This document shows positions 8,311 to 16,204 of a stretch of 27,098 nt of DNA, in pieces. A model generated the notes under the pieces. That model was not told the DNA's origin. It ran no database searches and saw nothing but the letters and a program-made list of their open reading frames with translations. Each line of letters opens with the position of its first letter. The stretch's first letter is position 1. The stretch comes from Bacillota bacterium (lineage in GTDB: Bacteria; Bacillota_I; Bacilli_A; RFN20; CAG-826): contig DNPJ01000098.1 in NCBI GenBank assembly GCA_003501485.1, positions 1 through 27,098 on the forward strand, read 5' to 3'. The translations under genes and the position numbers were made by a program.

Positions 8311-10140
8311 TTATTCAGCCTCCTTTTTCGTTTGTGACTCATATGTTTCTTTATAAATAAGACAATTTTTTAGTAATTCTTCATGCTTACCTAGACCAAC
8401 AATTTTTCCTCCATCGAGTACAACAATTAAATCTGAATTCATTATTGTTGAAACTCGTTGTGAAACTACAATTTTTGTAATTCCATTGAAATTTGCGGCG
8501 ATATTCTCTCGCACTTGTTTGTCAGTTAATAAATCAAGAGCGGATGTTGAATCGTCAAGAATTAAAAGTTCAGGTTGTTTAATTAACGCTCTTGCAATAC
8601 ACAATCTTTGTCTTTGACCACCGGAAAAATTCTTTCCTTCTTCTTCCACTTCATGATCAATATTGTTTTCGTATTTAAAAACAAAATCATATGCCATTGC
8701 ATTTTTTAATGAATCAATAATATCACCATCATTTTTTGAAGGATCACCCATTAAAATATTTGAACGAATTGTTCCTTTAAATAATGTAGACTTTTGAGGG
8801 ACAAACCCTATTTCTTTTCTTAAAGCACTAAGAGAATATTTTTTTAAATTATCTCCTTTATAATTAATAAAACCACTGCTAGGATCAACAAATCTTTCGA
8901 TGAGATTTATAATTGTGGATTTGCCACTCCCCGTACCACCAATTATGCCAAGTGATTGACCTTTTAAAAGTGAAAATGTAATATTGCTTATTGCGTTATT
9001 ACCATCATTTTCATAACACAATGATACATTATTGAAAGATAATATTTCGTCGCCGTTATTTATCACTTTTGTAATAGGATTAACTATATCTTTAATGTTT
9101 GGTTCAGTAGATAAAATTTCATCAACTCTTTTTCTCGATACATTAGCTTTTGTTAAAACTAGAACAACATTTGTTAATTGAACAAGCGTTACAAAAATTT
9201 GGGCCAAGTATGCCACTTCTGTAATAATTGTAGACGCAAATTCAACACTTGCATTTGATGCATCATCGACAATGGGCTTTCCACCAATAACAACGACAAG
9301 TATTGTTGCGATAGAGATAATTGCAAATGTTAATGGATTAATTAACGAATTCAATTTATTAACATGAATTGCAGCTTTTTTGTATTTTTCGGTTTGATTT
9401 TTGTATTTATTATTTTCGAATTCTTGTTTGTTGAACGCTCGAATAACTTTTGCACCTTCAACCACGTCGCTAGTGTCATTTGATAAATTATCGAGTTGAT
9501 TTTGGATTCCTAAATATTCCTTAGATGACTTACTCATAATAAAGAAAACGATAAATAAGATAACAGGAATTATTGAAAGAAAAATTAGACCAATTTGCCA
9601 ATTCAAAATAAGTGAAATTGATAATGCGCCTAAAATTATAAATGGTGCCCTAACAATTAATCTAATAAAAATTAATACGCCTTGTTGAACTTGATATGTA
9701 TCAGCATTAAGAATAGTTAACAGTTTGTTAGATCCAAATTTTTCTCTTTCTTTCTTTGATAAAGACAAAATCTTATTGTATATATTTTCTCTAATATCTG
9801 TGCCAACTTTCATTGCTGTTGATGCAGCTATATATTGAGTCACCATTGTAATCAAAAAGCCGATAACTCCCATTGAAATAATAATTACAAAGCCAATTAT
9901 TGCGTCATTAAGAGATTGGTTTCCGTAAACCCATGTACCAAAAGATCTAATGAATTTTGCAAGTTGTGCACTCAACGGATTTGGAATTGCACTCGCTTCT
10001 CCATATTTTGACAAATCAATTATTGACTTCATAAATAATGGAATAAGCAAATCAAAAACTGCTTCAACCATCTTCAGTAATGGTCCAATAATAAAAGCCA
10101 CTAAATTCTTTTTATATGAGTCAAATGTTTTATTTATCAT
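8311..10140 (-). CDS. ABC exporter subunit with degenerate ATPase motifs (609 aa)
   Basis: A half-transporter with about six membrane helices (12-330) and an ATPase domain (about 365-609). Walker A GGTGSGKST (401-409) and signature FSGGQ (505-509) are canonical, but the Walker B glutamate is Asp530 (LLILDD) and the H-loop histidine is Gln561 (VVSQRVST). These two changes are the hallmark of the non-catalytic site in asymmetric heterodimeric exporters. A loop of about 25 residues (46-75) between the first two helices is longer than usual. The gene starts 3 bases after the MscS gene stop with only a weak ribosome binding site, and ends 1 base before its partner, so the subunits are made together. 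Confidence 0.93.
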   Translation of the reverse strand: MINKTFDSYKKNLVAFIIGPLLKMVEAVFDLLIPLFMKSIIDLSKYGEASAIPNPLSAQLAKFIRSFGTWVYGNQSLNDAIIGFVIIISMGVIGFLITMVTQYIAASTAMKVGTDIRENIYNKILSLSKKEREKFGSNKLLTILNADTYQVQQGVLIFIRLIVRAPFIILGALSISLILNWQIGLIFLSIIPVILFIVFFIMSKSSKEYLGIQNQLDNLSNDTSDVVEGAKVIRAFNKQEFENNKYKNQTEKYKKAAIHVNKLNSLINPLTFAIISIATILVVVIGGKPIVDDASNASVEFASTIITEVAYLAQIFVTLVQLTNVVLVLTKANVSRKRVDEILSTEPNIKDIVNPITKVINNGDEILSFNNVSLCYENDGNNAISNITFSLLKGQSLGIIGGTGSGKSTIINLIERFVDPSSGFINYKGDNLKKYSLSALRKEIGFVPQKSTLFKGTIRSNILMGDPSKNDGDIIDSLKNAMAYDFVFKYENNIDHEVEEEGKNFSGGQRQRLCIARALIKQPELLILDDSTSALDLLTDKQVRENIAANFNGITKIVVSQRVSTIMNSDLIVVLDGGKIVGLGKHEELLKNCLIYKETYESQTKKEAE

Positions 10141-10143
10141 CTT

Positions 10144-11295
10144 TTATATATCTTTCGTTTCTTCAAGAGTTTCTTGATATGCTTTTACAATTTTTTGTGA
10201 AAGTTTTTGTTTCTTTTTTGGATTTTGTTTTGCCCTATTTGCTTTTAATAATTGCTGCGATAATTTAATATCTTCATTTGTCGCTTTTGGTCTATTAATA
10301 GGATCGGGACCATTGACTGTAATTTGTTTATAAGGAACTACGATGTTATTTTTAACAAACATTTGGTATATTTCACGATTAAAATCACGTGTTGCTTGAA
10401 AACGATATTCTGCTCTTGTTTGAATTACAAACATAAATGAAATACCACCATCATCAAAATTTGAAATACCTTTATAATATGGACCATCAACTATTTGTGG
10501 CATTCTTTCTTTAATTTTTGGAAGTTCTCTTGCAAAAATCGCTTCGCAACGTTCAATGTCTTCGTTATATGAAGCATCCATTGTAACAGATATAGTATTT
10601 AACGAACGAGACAAGTTGACGCATGTTGTTATTGAACTGTTATTGATAGATTTAACATTTCCGACATTATCGTTAATGCGAACAGCTCTTAATCCAATTT
10701 CTTCAACATAACCTCTGAAACCATCGATGATAACCAAATCACCAACTGAAAAATAATCGTCAAAAACAATAAATAAACCAGAAACAATATCATTAATCAA
10801 AGATTGACAGCCAAGACCTATGACAAGTGTTAAGACACCGATTGAAGCGACAATACCTGTTACATCAACTCCCCATGTTGATAAAATAAATGCAATTGCA
10901 ACTAGAATAGCCACATATTTTATTAATGATCTAATAATTGATGTAGTTGTTTTTGCGCGTTTAGAACTAGTAGAAAATAGTTTAATAACAAAATTTAATA
11001 CAAAATAAATTGTGAAAGTAAGTACAATAATTACGAATGTTGCAATTAATTTTTCACCGGCGTTTAAGAATGCGTTTTTAATTATTTCAAACCCGTTAGC
11101 GATATCGGCACTTCCATATATTTTATTAGCAAAATCATCTCCATATATTTGTCGAGCAAATAACAAAGTTACCAGAAATCCAATTGAAAGAATAAAAACC
11201 GCTATAGACAAAATAAAAGAGGTCTTTTGCCATTTAGTTTTTCTTGACCACCAAGATTCATTTTTTTCAACCTTTTTTGCTTCTTTATTTTCCAT
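10144..11295 (-). CDS. MscS-family small-conductance mechanosensitive channel
   Basis: A 383-residue membrane protein with hydrophobic helices at about 25-47, 83-107, 121-141 and 145-175, the last being the pore-lining TM3. The MscS beta domain follows immediately: GLGCQSLINDIVSGLFIVFD then FSVGDLVIIDGFRGYVEEIG and the typical AVRINDNVGNV. The C-terminal alpha/beta domain (about 240-340) precedes a lysine/glutamine-rich tail of about 45 residues. Members open under membrane tension to release solutes on osmotic downshock. GGAGGA lies 9 nt before the ATG; the gene overlaps the preceding small membrane-protein gene by 11 nt. The link with an exporter operon is unusual, and a role in responding to envelope stress is inference. 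Confidence 0.92.
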   Translation of the reverse strand: MENKEAKKVEKNESWWSRKTKWQKTSFILSIAVFILSIGFLVTLLFARQIYGDDFANKIYGSADIANGFEIIKNAFLNAGEKLIATFVIIVLTFTIYFVLNFVIKLFSTSSKRAKTTTSIIRSLIKYVAILVAIAFILSTWGVDVTGIVASIGVLTLVIGLGCQSLINDIVSGLFIVFDDYFSVGDLVIIDGFRGYVEEIGLRAVRINDNVGNVKSINNSSITTCVNLSRSLNTISVTMDASYNEDIERCEAIFARELPKIKERMPQIVDGPYYKGISNFDDGGISFMFVIQTRAEYRFQATRDFNREIYQMFVKNNIVVPYKQITVNGPDPINRPKATNEDIKLSQQLLKANRAKQNPKKKQKLSQKIVKAYQETLEETKDI

Positions 11296-11821
11296 TTTTT
11301 ATGTCCTCCACATGTATAATTTTCGAATAATTATCCAAGATCTTAAAATAATCTATCTTGTTTGTGCTGTAAAAATTTAATTCATAATCTTTATTAAAAT
11401 CTAAAACAAATTTACCATTATAAACTCCGCTTTTTTCAAAACAAATTTCATAAATAATATTATTGTTTTCTTCAATCCTAAAAAGAAGATCATAATCTTT
11501 TATAGTTAAATCTAAATCATAAATTAAAGTATTGTTCTCTAATGAAAGACAATTATCATAATTGTTAATTACTGGTTCACTTTTAATGAATGAATTTGAC
11601 GCAAAAGCGCCTCCGGCAACAACTGTTACAGTTAAAGACGACAAAATGATTCCTTTATTTAAAAGTGAATTCACTCTTTTGCTTTTTGCAAATTCATTTT
11701 CAAAGGAATTTTTATTGAATTCATCAACGGATAATTCGTCACTAAGTGCATTATTATCAACATTCAAAGATTCAATAGGTGAATTATTCACATCAAAACT
11801 GTTAAATTCATATTTCTCCAT
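11285..11821 (-). CDS. Unknown single-pass membrane protein with short extracellular domain
   Basis: A 178-residue protein that I do not recognise. Residues 1-47 are acidic and Asn/Ser-rich, residues 48-55 are basic (KSKRVNSLLNK), about 56-76 form one hydrophobic helix (ILSSLTVTVVAGGAFA) and 80-178 are predicted beta-rich and extracytoplasmic, with alternating strands such as TLIYDLDLTI, LLFRIEE and KFVLDF that recall a small immunoglobulin- or Fn3-like fold. By the positive-inside rule the N-terminus is cytoplasmic. It leads the MscS/ABC operon and overlaps the MscS gene by 11 nt, so it may be an accessory or sensor subunit. It has no ribosome binding site; TATATT lies 6 nt before the ATG. 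Confidence 0.7.
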   Translation of the reverse strand: MEKYEFNSFDVNNSPIESLNVDNNALSDELSVDEFNKNSFENEFAKSKRVNSLLNKGIILSSLTVTVVAGGAFASNSFIKSEPVINNYDNCLSLENNTLIYDLDLTIKDYDLLFRIEENNNIIYEICFEKSGVYNGKFVLDFNKDYELNFYSTNKIDYFKILDNYSKIIHVEDIKNGK

Positions 11822-11827
11822 AAAATT

Positions 11828-11833
11828 AATATA
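11828..11833 (-). promoter_or_regulatory. -10-like element of the MscS/ABC operon (leaderless type)
   Basis: TATATT on the minus strand ends 6 nt before the ATG at 11821. No Shine-Dalgarno sequence and no convincing -35 box is visible. Confidence 0.45.
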
Positions 11834-11880
11834 TCAAACTTTATATAAATATTAAAGTTTATCAGTATAATTTAAACAAT

Positions 11881-11904
11881 AAAAAAATGAACCTCACTGG
11901 TTCA
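11881..11904 (-). terminator. Rho-independent terminator after tRNA-Ala
   Basis: On the minus strand TGAACC pairs with GGTTCA around the loop AGTGA, followed by seven T (11887-11881). It stops the tRNA-Ala transcript just upstream of the promoter of the operon that begins at 11821. Confidence 0.75.
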
Positions 11905-11916
11905 CTAAACCACAAT

Positions 11917-11938
11917 TTACAAGAACAATATCTTGTAA
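11917..11938 (-). repeat. Perfect 8-bp hairpin touching the tRNA-Ala 3' end
   Basis: TTACAAGA and TCTTGTAA form a perfect inverted repeat with a 6-nt loop. It begins on the first base after the CCA of tRNA-Ala and has no T run of its own, so it may be a 3'-trailer structure affecting tRNA maturation. Confidence 0.55.
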
Positions 11939-12014
11939 TGGTGGACCTGACCGGGATCGAACCGGCTACCTCCTCCATGCCATGGAGGCGCTCTCCCAGG
12001 TGAGCTACAGGCCC
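11939..12014 (-). tRNA. tRNA-Ala (anticodon GGC)
   Basis: A 76-nt tRNA with encoded CCA. The acceptor stem GGGCCTG/CAGGTCC contains the G3-U70 pair that identifies alanine tRNA. Anticodon stem CCTCC/GGAGG with loop ATGGCAT gives anticodon GGC (reads GCC and GCU). The T loop is TTCGATC. Confidence 0.96.
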
Positions 12015-12027
12015 AACGCAAATATTA

Positions 12028-12055
12028 ATGATACTACACTTCTAATATTATTCAA
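12028..12055 (-). promoter_or_regulatory. Candidate promoter of tRNA-Ala
   Basis: TTGAAT (12055-12050) and TATCAT (12033-12028) on the minus strand are 16 nt apart, predicting a start about 6-7 bases before the tRNA. Confidence 0.45.
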
Positions 12056-12075
12056 GATTTTTTAGATATGATTAA

Positions 12076-13416
12076 TTATTTTTTCTTGCTTTTTTCAGTA
12101 TTTTTTCTTTTAGATTTTTTGTTTGTAGCCTTCTTTATGTTTTTGATTATTTTTTTCTTTTTAGATTTTGAAGAGTTCACAAAAATAATTATAAGTACAA
12201 TAAATAAAATGAGAACGACCAGTCCTGCAATAATATAAACATATGGAGGTATTGAACTAAAATCAAATAAAGTATCATCATCTGAAGGAGCTATATATTC
12301 CCCACTTTTGCACAACTCATCAGTTAAAGGTGAAGCATATTTTTTGTCTTTGTCTGCTCCATAAATATAATCGGCCCATTGAGGAAAATCTATGAATGGA
12401 TTTCTATTGTGTTGATAATTGTTATAAATTAAATCGTTCCTATACATTTCATATTCATCAACTGGGTCAAGTTTATTCCATTCAAGCAAATCTTTAACAT
12501 TTCCATACACAGTAGTCAGAGTATCGCTGCTAGTAACAGATTTATCGCCAGGAACAATGTAAAACACTAATTCTAAATTAGGATCAAATTCAGAAATTGC
12601 TCCAGTTGAATTAGCAAAATTATTATACATAGCCGCCATATAAAAACATGCTCTTGCTATATCACCTTTATCCTGATCTTGAGGTTCAAATACATCGTTT
12701 GATAAATCGCTACTTGAAGATGTTTTTGCAGAACCAAATTTATTATTCTTAGTTGATTCTCTATTTCCATTTTTTGAAACTTCTTTTACAAAACCATAAG
12801 AATAATTGTTGTGTAACGATTGATTAACATATCCATCAGCCGCAACAAGATGATGTAAATCTGTGCCAGCAGGTCCTGCAGCACCATTCCCACTAAACTT
12901 AAAACCTTGAGACTGTGGCCAAATATGTTCGCGATTTATCCCGCGTGCGGTATGATCGTCCCATGCTTTAATTTTTCTATCATCTAGTGTTTGATCTCGA
13001 TAATAACAATGAATGTATGGATTATTCTTTTTGTTACTGGAACTACCATATTCATAGTCATAAATAAAATTATTCTTTGAATCAAATTTTCCAAAAGATG
13101 TGGAATTTGCTGGTGATAATGACCAATCTCGGTCTGTTATTTCATATGCTTTCCAAACGTTATCGTAAGAAATATATTCAAAGTTTTCTCTTAATATTGG
13201 TTTAAGATTCTTTAGTAAATTGGTTCCTTGTCTTTCTTCGCTAGGCAAATCATTTAATGAGGAATAATAATTTCTAATATTGTTTTCACTAACAGCATTC
13301 AAATTAATATCTTTTGTTAGTGATGAATAATTAGTAGCACTTACTTTGACAGCAACATTACTAACACAACTTGTGAGAGTCAAATTAATCAACAATAGCA
13401 AACCAATTTTCTTCAT
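12076..13416 (-). CDS. Endonuclease I (EndA/NucM)-family lipoprotein with C-terminal membrane anchor
   Basis: A 446-residue exported nuclease. Residues 1-17 are a lipoprotein signal with LTSC (Cys17). The nuclease core is marked by NREHIWPQS (161-169, His164 the likely beta-beta-alpha-metal catalytic residue), GPAGTDLHHLVAADGYVN (181-198), GDIARACFYMAAMY (251-264) and NRNPFIDFPQW (337-347). This family degrades DNA and RNA outside the cell, useful for nucleotide salvage. Unusually, residues 392-413 form a second hydrophobic helix followed by a 31-residue Lys/Arg-rich tail, so the protein appears fixed at both ends with the tail in the cytoplasm. There is no ribosome binding site; a perfect TATAAT ends 6 nt before the ATG. 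Confidence 0.9.
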   Translation of the reverse strand: MKKIGLLLLINLTLTSCVSNVAVKVSATNYSSLTKDINLNAVSENNIRNYYSSLNDLPSEERQGTNLLKNLKPILRENFEYISYDNVWKAYEITDRDWSLSPANSTSFGKFDSKNNFIYDYEYGSSSNKKNNPYIHCYYRDQTLDDRKIKAWDDHTARGINREHIWPQSQGFKFSGNGAAGPAGTDLHHLVAADGYVNQSLHNNYSYGFVKEVSKNGNRESTKNNKFGSAKTSSSSDLSNDVFEPQDQDKGDIARACFYMAAMYNNFANSTGAISEFDPNLELVFYIVPGDKSVTSSDTLTTVYGNVKDLLEWNKLDPVDEYEMYRNDLIYNNYQHNRNPFIDFPQWADYIYGADKDKKYASPLTDELCKSGEYIAPSDDDTLFDFSSIPPYVYIIAGLVVLILFIVLIIIFVNSSKSKKKKIIKNIKKATNKKSKRKNTEKSKKK

Positions 13417-13422
13417 GTCTTT

Positions 13423-13428
13423 ATTATA
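13423..13428 (-). promoter_or_regulatory. -10 element of the nuclease gene (leaderless type)
   Basis: A perfect TATAAT on the minus strand lies 6 nt before the ATG at 13416, so transcription should begin at or beside the start codon; there is no Shine-Dalgarno sequence. Confidence 0.55.
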
Positions 13429-13460
13429 AATGACATTAAAAAGATTAGTTATAAAAAAAG

Positions 13461-13484
13461 AAAAAAGGTTTGCAAAGCAAACCT
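13461..13484 (-). terminator. Strong rho-independent terminator of the hydrogenase operon/tRNA-Arg
   Basis: On the minus strand AGGTTTGC pairs perfectly with GCAAACCT around TTT, followed by TTTTTTC and a further T run. It lies 11 nt after the tRNA-Arg CCA end. Confidence 0.88.
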
Positions 13485-13495
13485 ATAAATACTAG

Positions 13496-13572
13496 TGGCG
13501 CGCTAAAGACGATTCGAACGTCCGACCCTCTTCTTAGGAGGAAGATGCTCTGTCCAGCTGAGCTATTAGCGC
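13496..13572 (-). tRNA. tRNA-Arg (anticodon CCT)
   Basis: A 77-nt tRNA with encoded CCA. Acceptor GCGCTAA/TTAGCGC is perfect with discriminator G; anticodon stem TCTTC/GAAGA with loop CTCCTAA gives CCT (reads AGG). It begins only 7 nt after the stop codon of the group B hydrogenase gene, so it is probably cut out of the operon transcript or transcribed from within that gene. Confidence 0.95.
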
Positions 13573-13579
13573 GTTATTA

Positions 13580-15019
13580 CTATTTTGTTAAATCATCACA
13601 ATAAATTGAAATTGATTCTTTGATAGAAGTTTCTTTTGCACTTCTTCCGTATTTATCAACATCCATCTTATTGCGGATTTCATGTGTTAACATGCATGGT
13701 CCGCCAATACAACCACCAGGGCAAGCCATACCTTCGACAAAATTAAAGTCACGTGTTGGTGATTTTGCTTTTAATAAACCCAACTTGCAATTATCGATTC
13801 CATCACATGCAAGCGGTTTTACTTCGAAGTCACTGTTTTGCTCTTTAAGTGCTTCTTTAACCGCATCGCTTAATCCACCACTTCTAGCAAAAATACGACC
13901 ATAATATGAAGCATTATCAAGTGGAGATTCTTCAAGTGCTGTTGCTTCAATATCTCTAGCGTCAACTAATGCTTGTAATTCTTCAAATGTTAAAACATAG
14001 TCAACGTATTTATGAACTTCGTCTTTTTGGGCTTCACGTTTTTTAGCAACGCATGGTCCAATAAATACAATATGTGCATTTTCATTATGTTCTTTTATCC
14101 ATTTAGAAATCATCGCCATTGGTGAAAGATTATGAGAAATGTATTGAGCTAAATTAGGAAAATATTTTTGAATATATGTAACAAAAGCTGGGCAGCAAGA
14201 AGAAGTTAAAAATCCTTTTTCTGCAAGCTCTTTTGCTTCTGAATACGCAACCATATCAGCACCCAATGCCGCTTCAACTACATCTTTGAAACCAAGTTTC
14301 TTTAAAGCTGTGACAAGTTGTCCAAGGCTATATTCACGAAGTTGTGATGCGATTGATGGAGCAACTACAGCATAAACTGGATATTTTTTTGAAAAATCCG
14401 AATCTTTGAGCAAATCAATAACGTTAGTGATATATGATTTATCCATAATAGCACCAAAAGGACATTGATAAACGCAAGCTCCGCATTGAATGCATTTGCT
14501 ATCATCAATTTCTGCAGCATCATCTGCTCCTGGATGAATGGCTTTAACTTTACATGCCAATTCACAAGGTCTTTGAATATTTGCAATTGCATTGTATGGA
14601 CACGCTTTTGCACACATTCCACAGTTGACACATTTGCTTTTATCGATTTTTGCGGCTCTTGTGTTCGGGTCAAAAGAAATCGCTTTTTTCATACACGCAT
14701 GCTCACATCTGTGTGCAATACAGCCACGGCATCTATCTGTAACAAGATATCCTCCAAGAGGACATTCATCACAAGCAATATTAATTACTTCAACAATATT
14801 ATCAATATTTTTATTGCCGCCTAATGCAAGTTTTAGTCTTTTTAAGACAATTGCTCTTTCCTTATAAATGCAACAACGCATTGATGGCTTTGGTCCTGGA
14901 ACAATTTTTTCAGGGATTTCATTATATTCTTCAAGCAATGTTCCGTTAAAAGAAGCTCTAGCAACTTCTTTGAGAACTTTATATTTTAATTCTTGAACAT
15001 TTGTATCGAATTTTGCCAT
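13580..15019 (-). CDS. Group B-type [FeFe] hydrogenase (putative)
   Basis: A 479-residue iron-sulfur protein. Residues 49-110 hold a cysteine-rich N-terminal region, followed by [4Fe-4S] ferredoxin motifs CVNCGMCAKAC (130-140) and CIQCGACVYQC (176-186). The H-cluster domain (about 215-445) has L1 TSSCCPAFV with Cys275 and the proton-relay Cys276, L2 GPCVAKKREA with Cys323, and L3 EGMACPGGCIGGP with Cys433 and Cys437, so all four ligands are kept. The AFV and GP endings of L1 and L3 match the uncharacterised group B rather than classical group A enzymes. It is the last protein gene of the operon; AGGAG precedes the ATG. No HydE/F/G maturases are in the window. It may evolve H2 from reduced ferredoxin, but activity is unproven for this group. 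Confidence 0.9.
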   Translation of the reverse strand: MAKFDTNVQELKYKVLKEVARASFNGTLLEEYNEIPEKIVPGPKPSMRCCIYKERAIVLKRLKLALGGNKNIDNIVEVINIACDECPLGGYLVTDRCRGCIAHRCEHACMKKAISFDPNTRAAKIDKSKCVNCGMCAKACPYNAIANIQRPCELACKVKAIHPGADDAAEIDDSKCIQCGACVYQCPFGAIMDKSYITNVIDLLKDSDFSKKYPVYAVVAPSIASQLREYSLGQLVTALKKLGFKDVVEAALGADMVAYSEAKELAEKGFLTSSCCPAFVTYIQKYFPNLAQYISHNLSPMAMISKWIKEHNENAHIVFIGPCVAKKREAQKDEVHKYVDYVLTFEELQALVDARDIEATALEESPLDNASYYGRIFARSGGLSDAVKEALKEQNSDFEVKPLACDGIDNCKLGLLKAKSPTRDFNFVEGMACPGGCIGGPCMLTHEIRNKMDVDKYGRSAKETSIKESISIYCDDLTK

Positions 15020-15031
15020 AATTTTTCTCTC

Positions 15032-16204
15032 CTAATAATATGTAACATTTACGGTTTTGCCCATCTCTTTAAGTAGTTTAGTTAATTCATCTATTAATTG
15101 CATCTTAAATTTAATATTAATTTTTTCATCTTGGTGCGCCTGATTAACGGCACATCCAACAAAGAAATTTATATCGGTGGCTTCTTCAAACAATATCTTT
15201 GCAATTAAAGAAGCACCATCTTGTTTGTAAGACCAATTGAAGTAGTCATTATTCGTTGTTAGATAATTCTTAGCGTATTCAAGAACTCTATTTAAAGTGA
15301 TAACTCCTTCAGTAACAAGATCAACACCTTCAATAAAGGAAGTTGGAGGTATATCTTTGTCAACATAGTCAAGCGCCAATTCTAATTCTTGATGAAGGAA
15401 ATTGGCGACAATATTTGATGTTGTGCCACCACAAACAATGTGTTTTCCCGGCTTTGCAAAGAACAAGGATAACATTCTTTCGTCATCATCTTTATTTGTT
15501 GGTGGTCCAATCATTAAGTTTGCTTGAGAGTGTTCCCTTATTCTAATAACTGCACATGTAGTATCATCGCCAGGTCTGTGATTATATAACTCATTGCAAT
15601 GATCTATTAAAATGGTTGCAAGAGATTTTGAAGAATAACTCGTATGATATAAAGCTTCCGCAAAATCATGAATTTCTGGTAAATCCCAGCCGAAATTTAG
15701 TGTTTCCCCAACGCCAGCATATTTAACTCCATCCGACATTAAAAAGAAAGTGTCATAAAGCGAAGCCTCTAAGCTTGCATGGTATATTTTTTTGTTATCG
15801 ATAACTATTTCATCAAATTTTATTTCTTTTACTTTACCGTCATGAATCATAAACGGTGTAGGATTATCGTAATTATAAATATCGACGTATTTATTTTTTA
15901 TTATTTTAATGATTGTAAAAGTAGAATAAGCAACACCACGAACTTTGCATATCGGTAGTGTTTTGGCAATATATCTTACACATTCATCAATAGGAAGTTG
16001 ATTAGCCATTAATGTCGAAAGCATTTCTGCAGTTAATGTTGAAAGAATATTTGCTTTAACTCCACTTCCAAGACCATCTGCTAAAACAAGAATTCTTGTA
16101 TCAGGATTTGGTGAAATAATTTCAATATGATCACCACAAAGTTCTTCGCCAACATGGTTCAAAGATAAATAACCGATTTCGGTAAAATATCTATTTTCTA
16201 TCAT
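15032..16204 (-). CDS. SpoIIE/PP2C-type serine phosphatase with extra C-terminal domain
   Basis: A 390-residue protein whose first 225 residues form a SpoIIE-like PP2C phosphatase: metal-binding Asp in CGDH (23-26), LADGLGSGVKA (41-51), FLMSDGVKYAG (154-164) and GDDTTCAVI (212-220) are the expected motifs. No regulatory PAS, GAF or membrane segment precedes it. Residues about 250-390 form a second domain, beginning HIVCGGTTSN, that I do not recognise. The gene overlaps the sensory hydrogenase by 14 nt and so is translationally coupled to it. Its likely job is to pass the redox state sensed by the hydrogenase on to a phosphoprotein such as an anti-sigma antagonist; this is inference from context. 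Confidence 0.88.
   Translation of the reverse strand: MIENRYFTEIGYLSLNHVGEELCGDHIEIISPNPDTRILVLADGLGSGVKANILSTLTAEMLSTLMANQLPIDECVRYIAKTLPICKVRGVAYSTFTIIKIIKNKYVDIYNYDNPTPFMIHDGKVKEIKFDEIVIDNKKIYHASLEASLYDTFFLMSDGVKYAGVGETLNFGWDLPEIHDFAEALYHTSYSSKSLATILIDHCNELYNHRPGDDTTCAVIRIREHSQANLMIGPPTNKDDDERMLSLFFAKPGKHIVCGGTTSNIVANFLHQELELALDYVDKDIPPTSFIEGVDLVTEGVITLNRVLEYAKNYLTTNNDYFNWSYKQDGASLIAKILFEEATDINFFVGCAVNQAHQDEKINIKFKMQLIDELTKLLKEMGKTVNVTYY

Noticed and set aside
8307..8342. Longer start (ATG 8342) for the downstream ABC subunit
   Set aside because: It would add 11 charged residues within the upstream gene's end; ATG 8309 has AAAGGAGG at good spacing and gives a normal N-terminus.
11012..11380. 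122-codon plus-strand open frame opposite the MscS gene
   Set aside because: It is antisense to a clear MscS channel, has no family features or ribosome binding site, and reads as a shadow; the same holds for the 119- and 102-codon frames over the group B hydrogenase gene.
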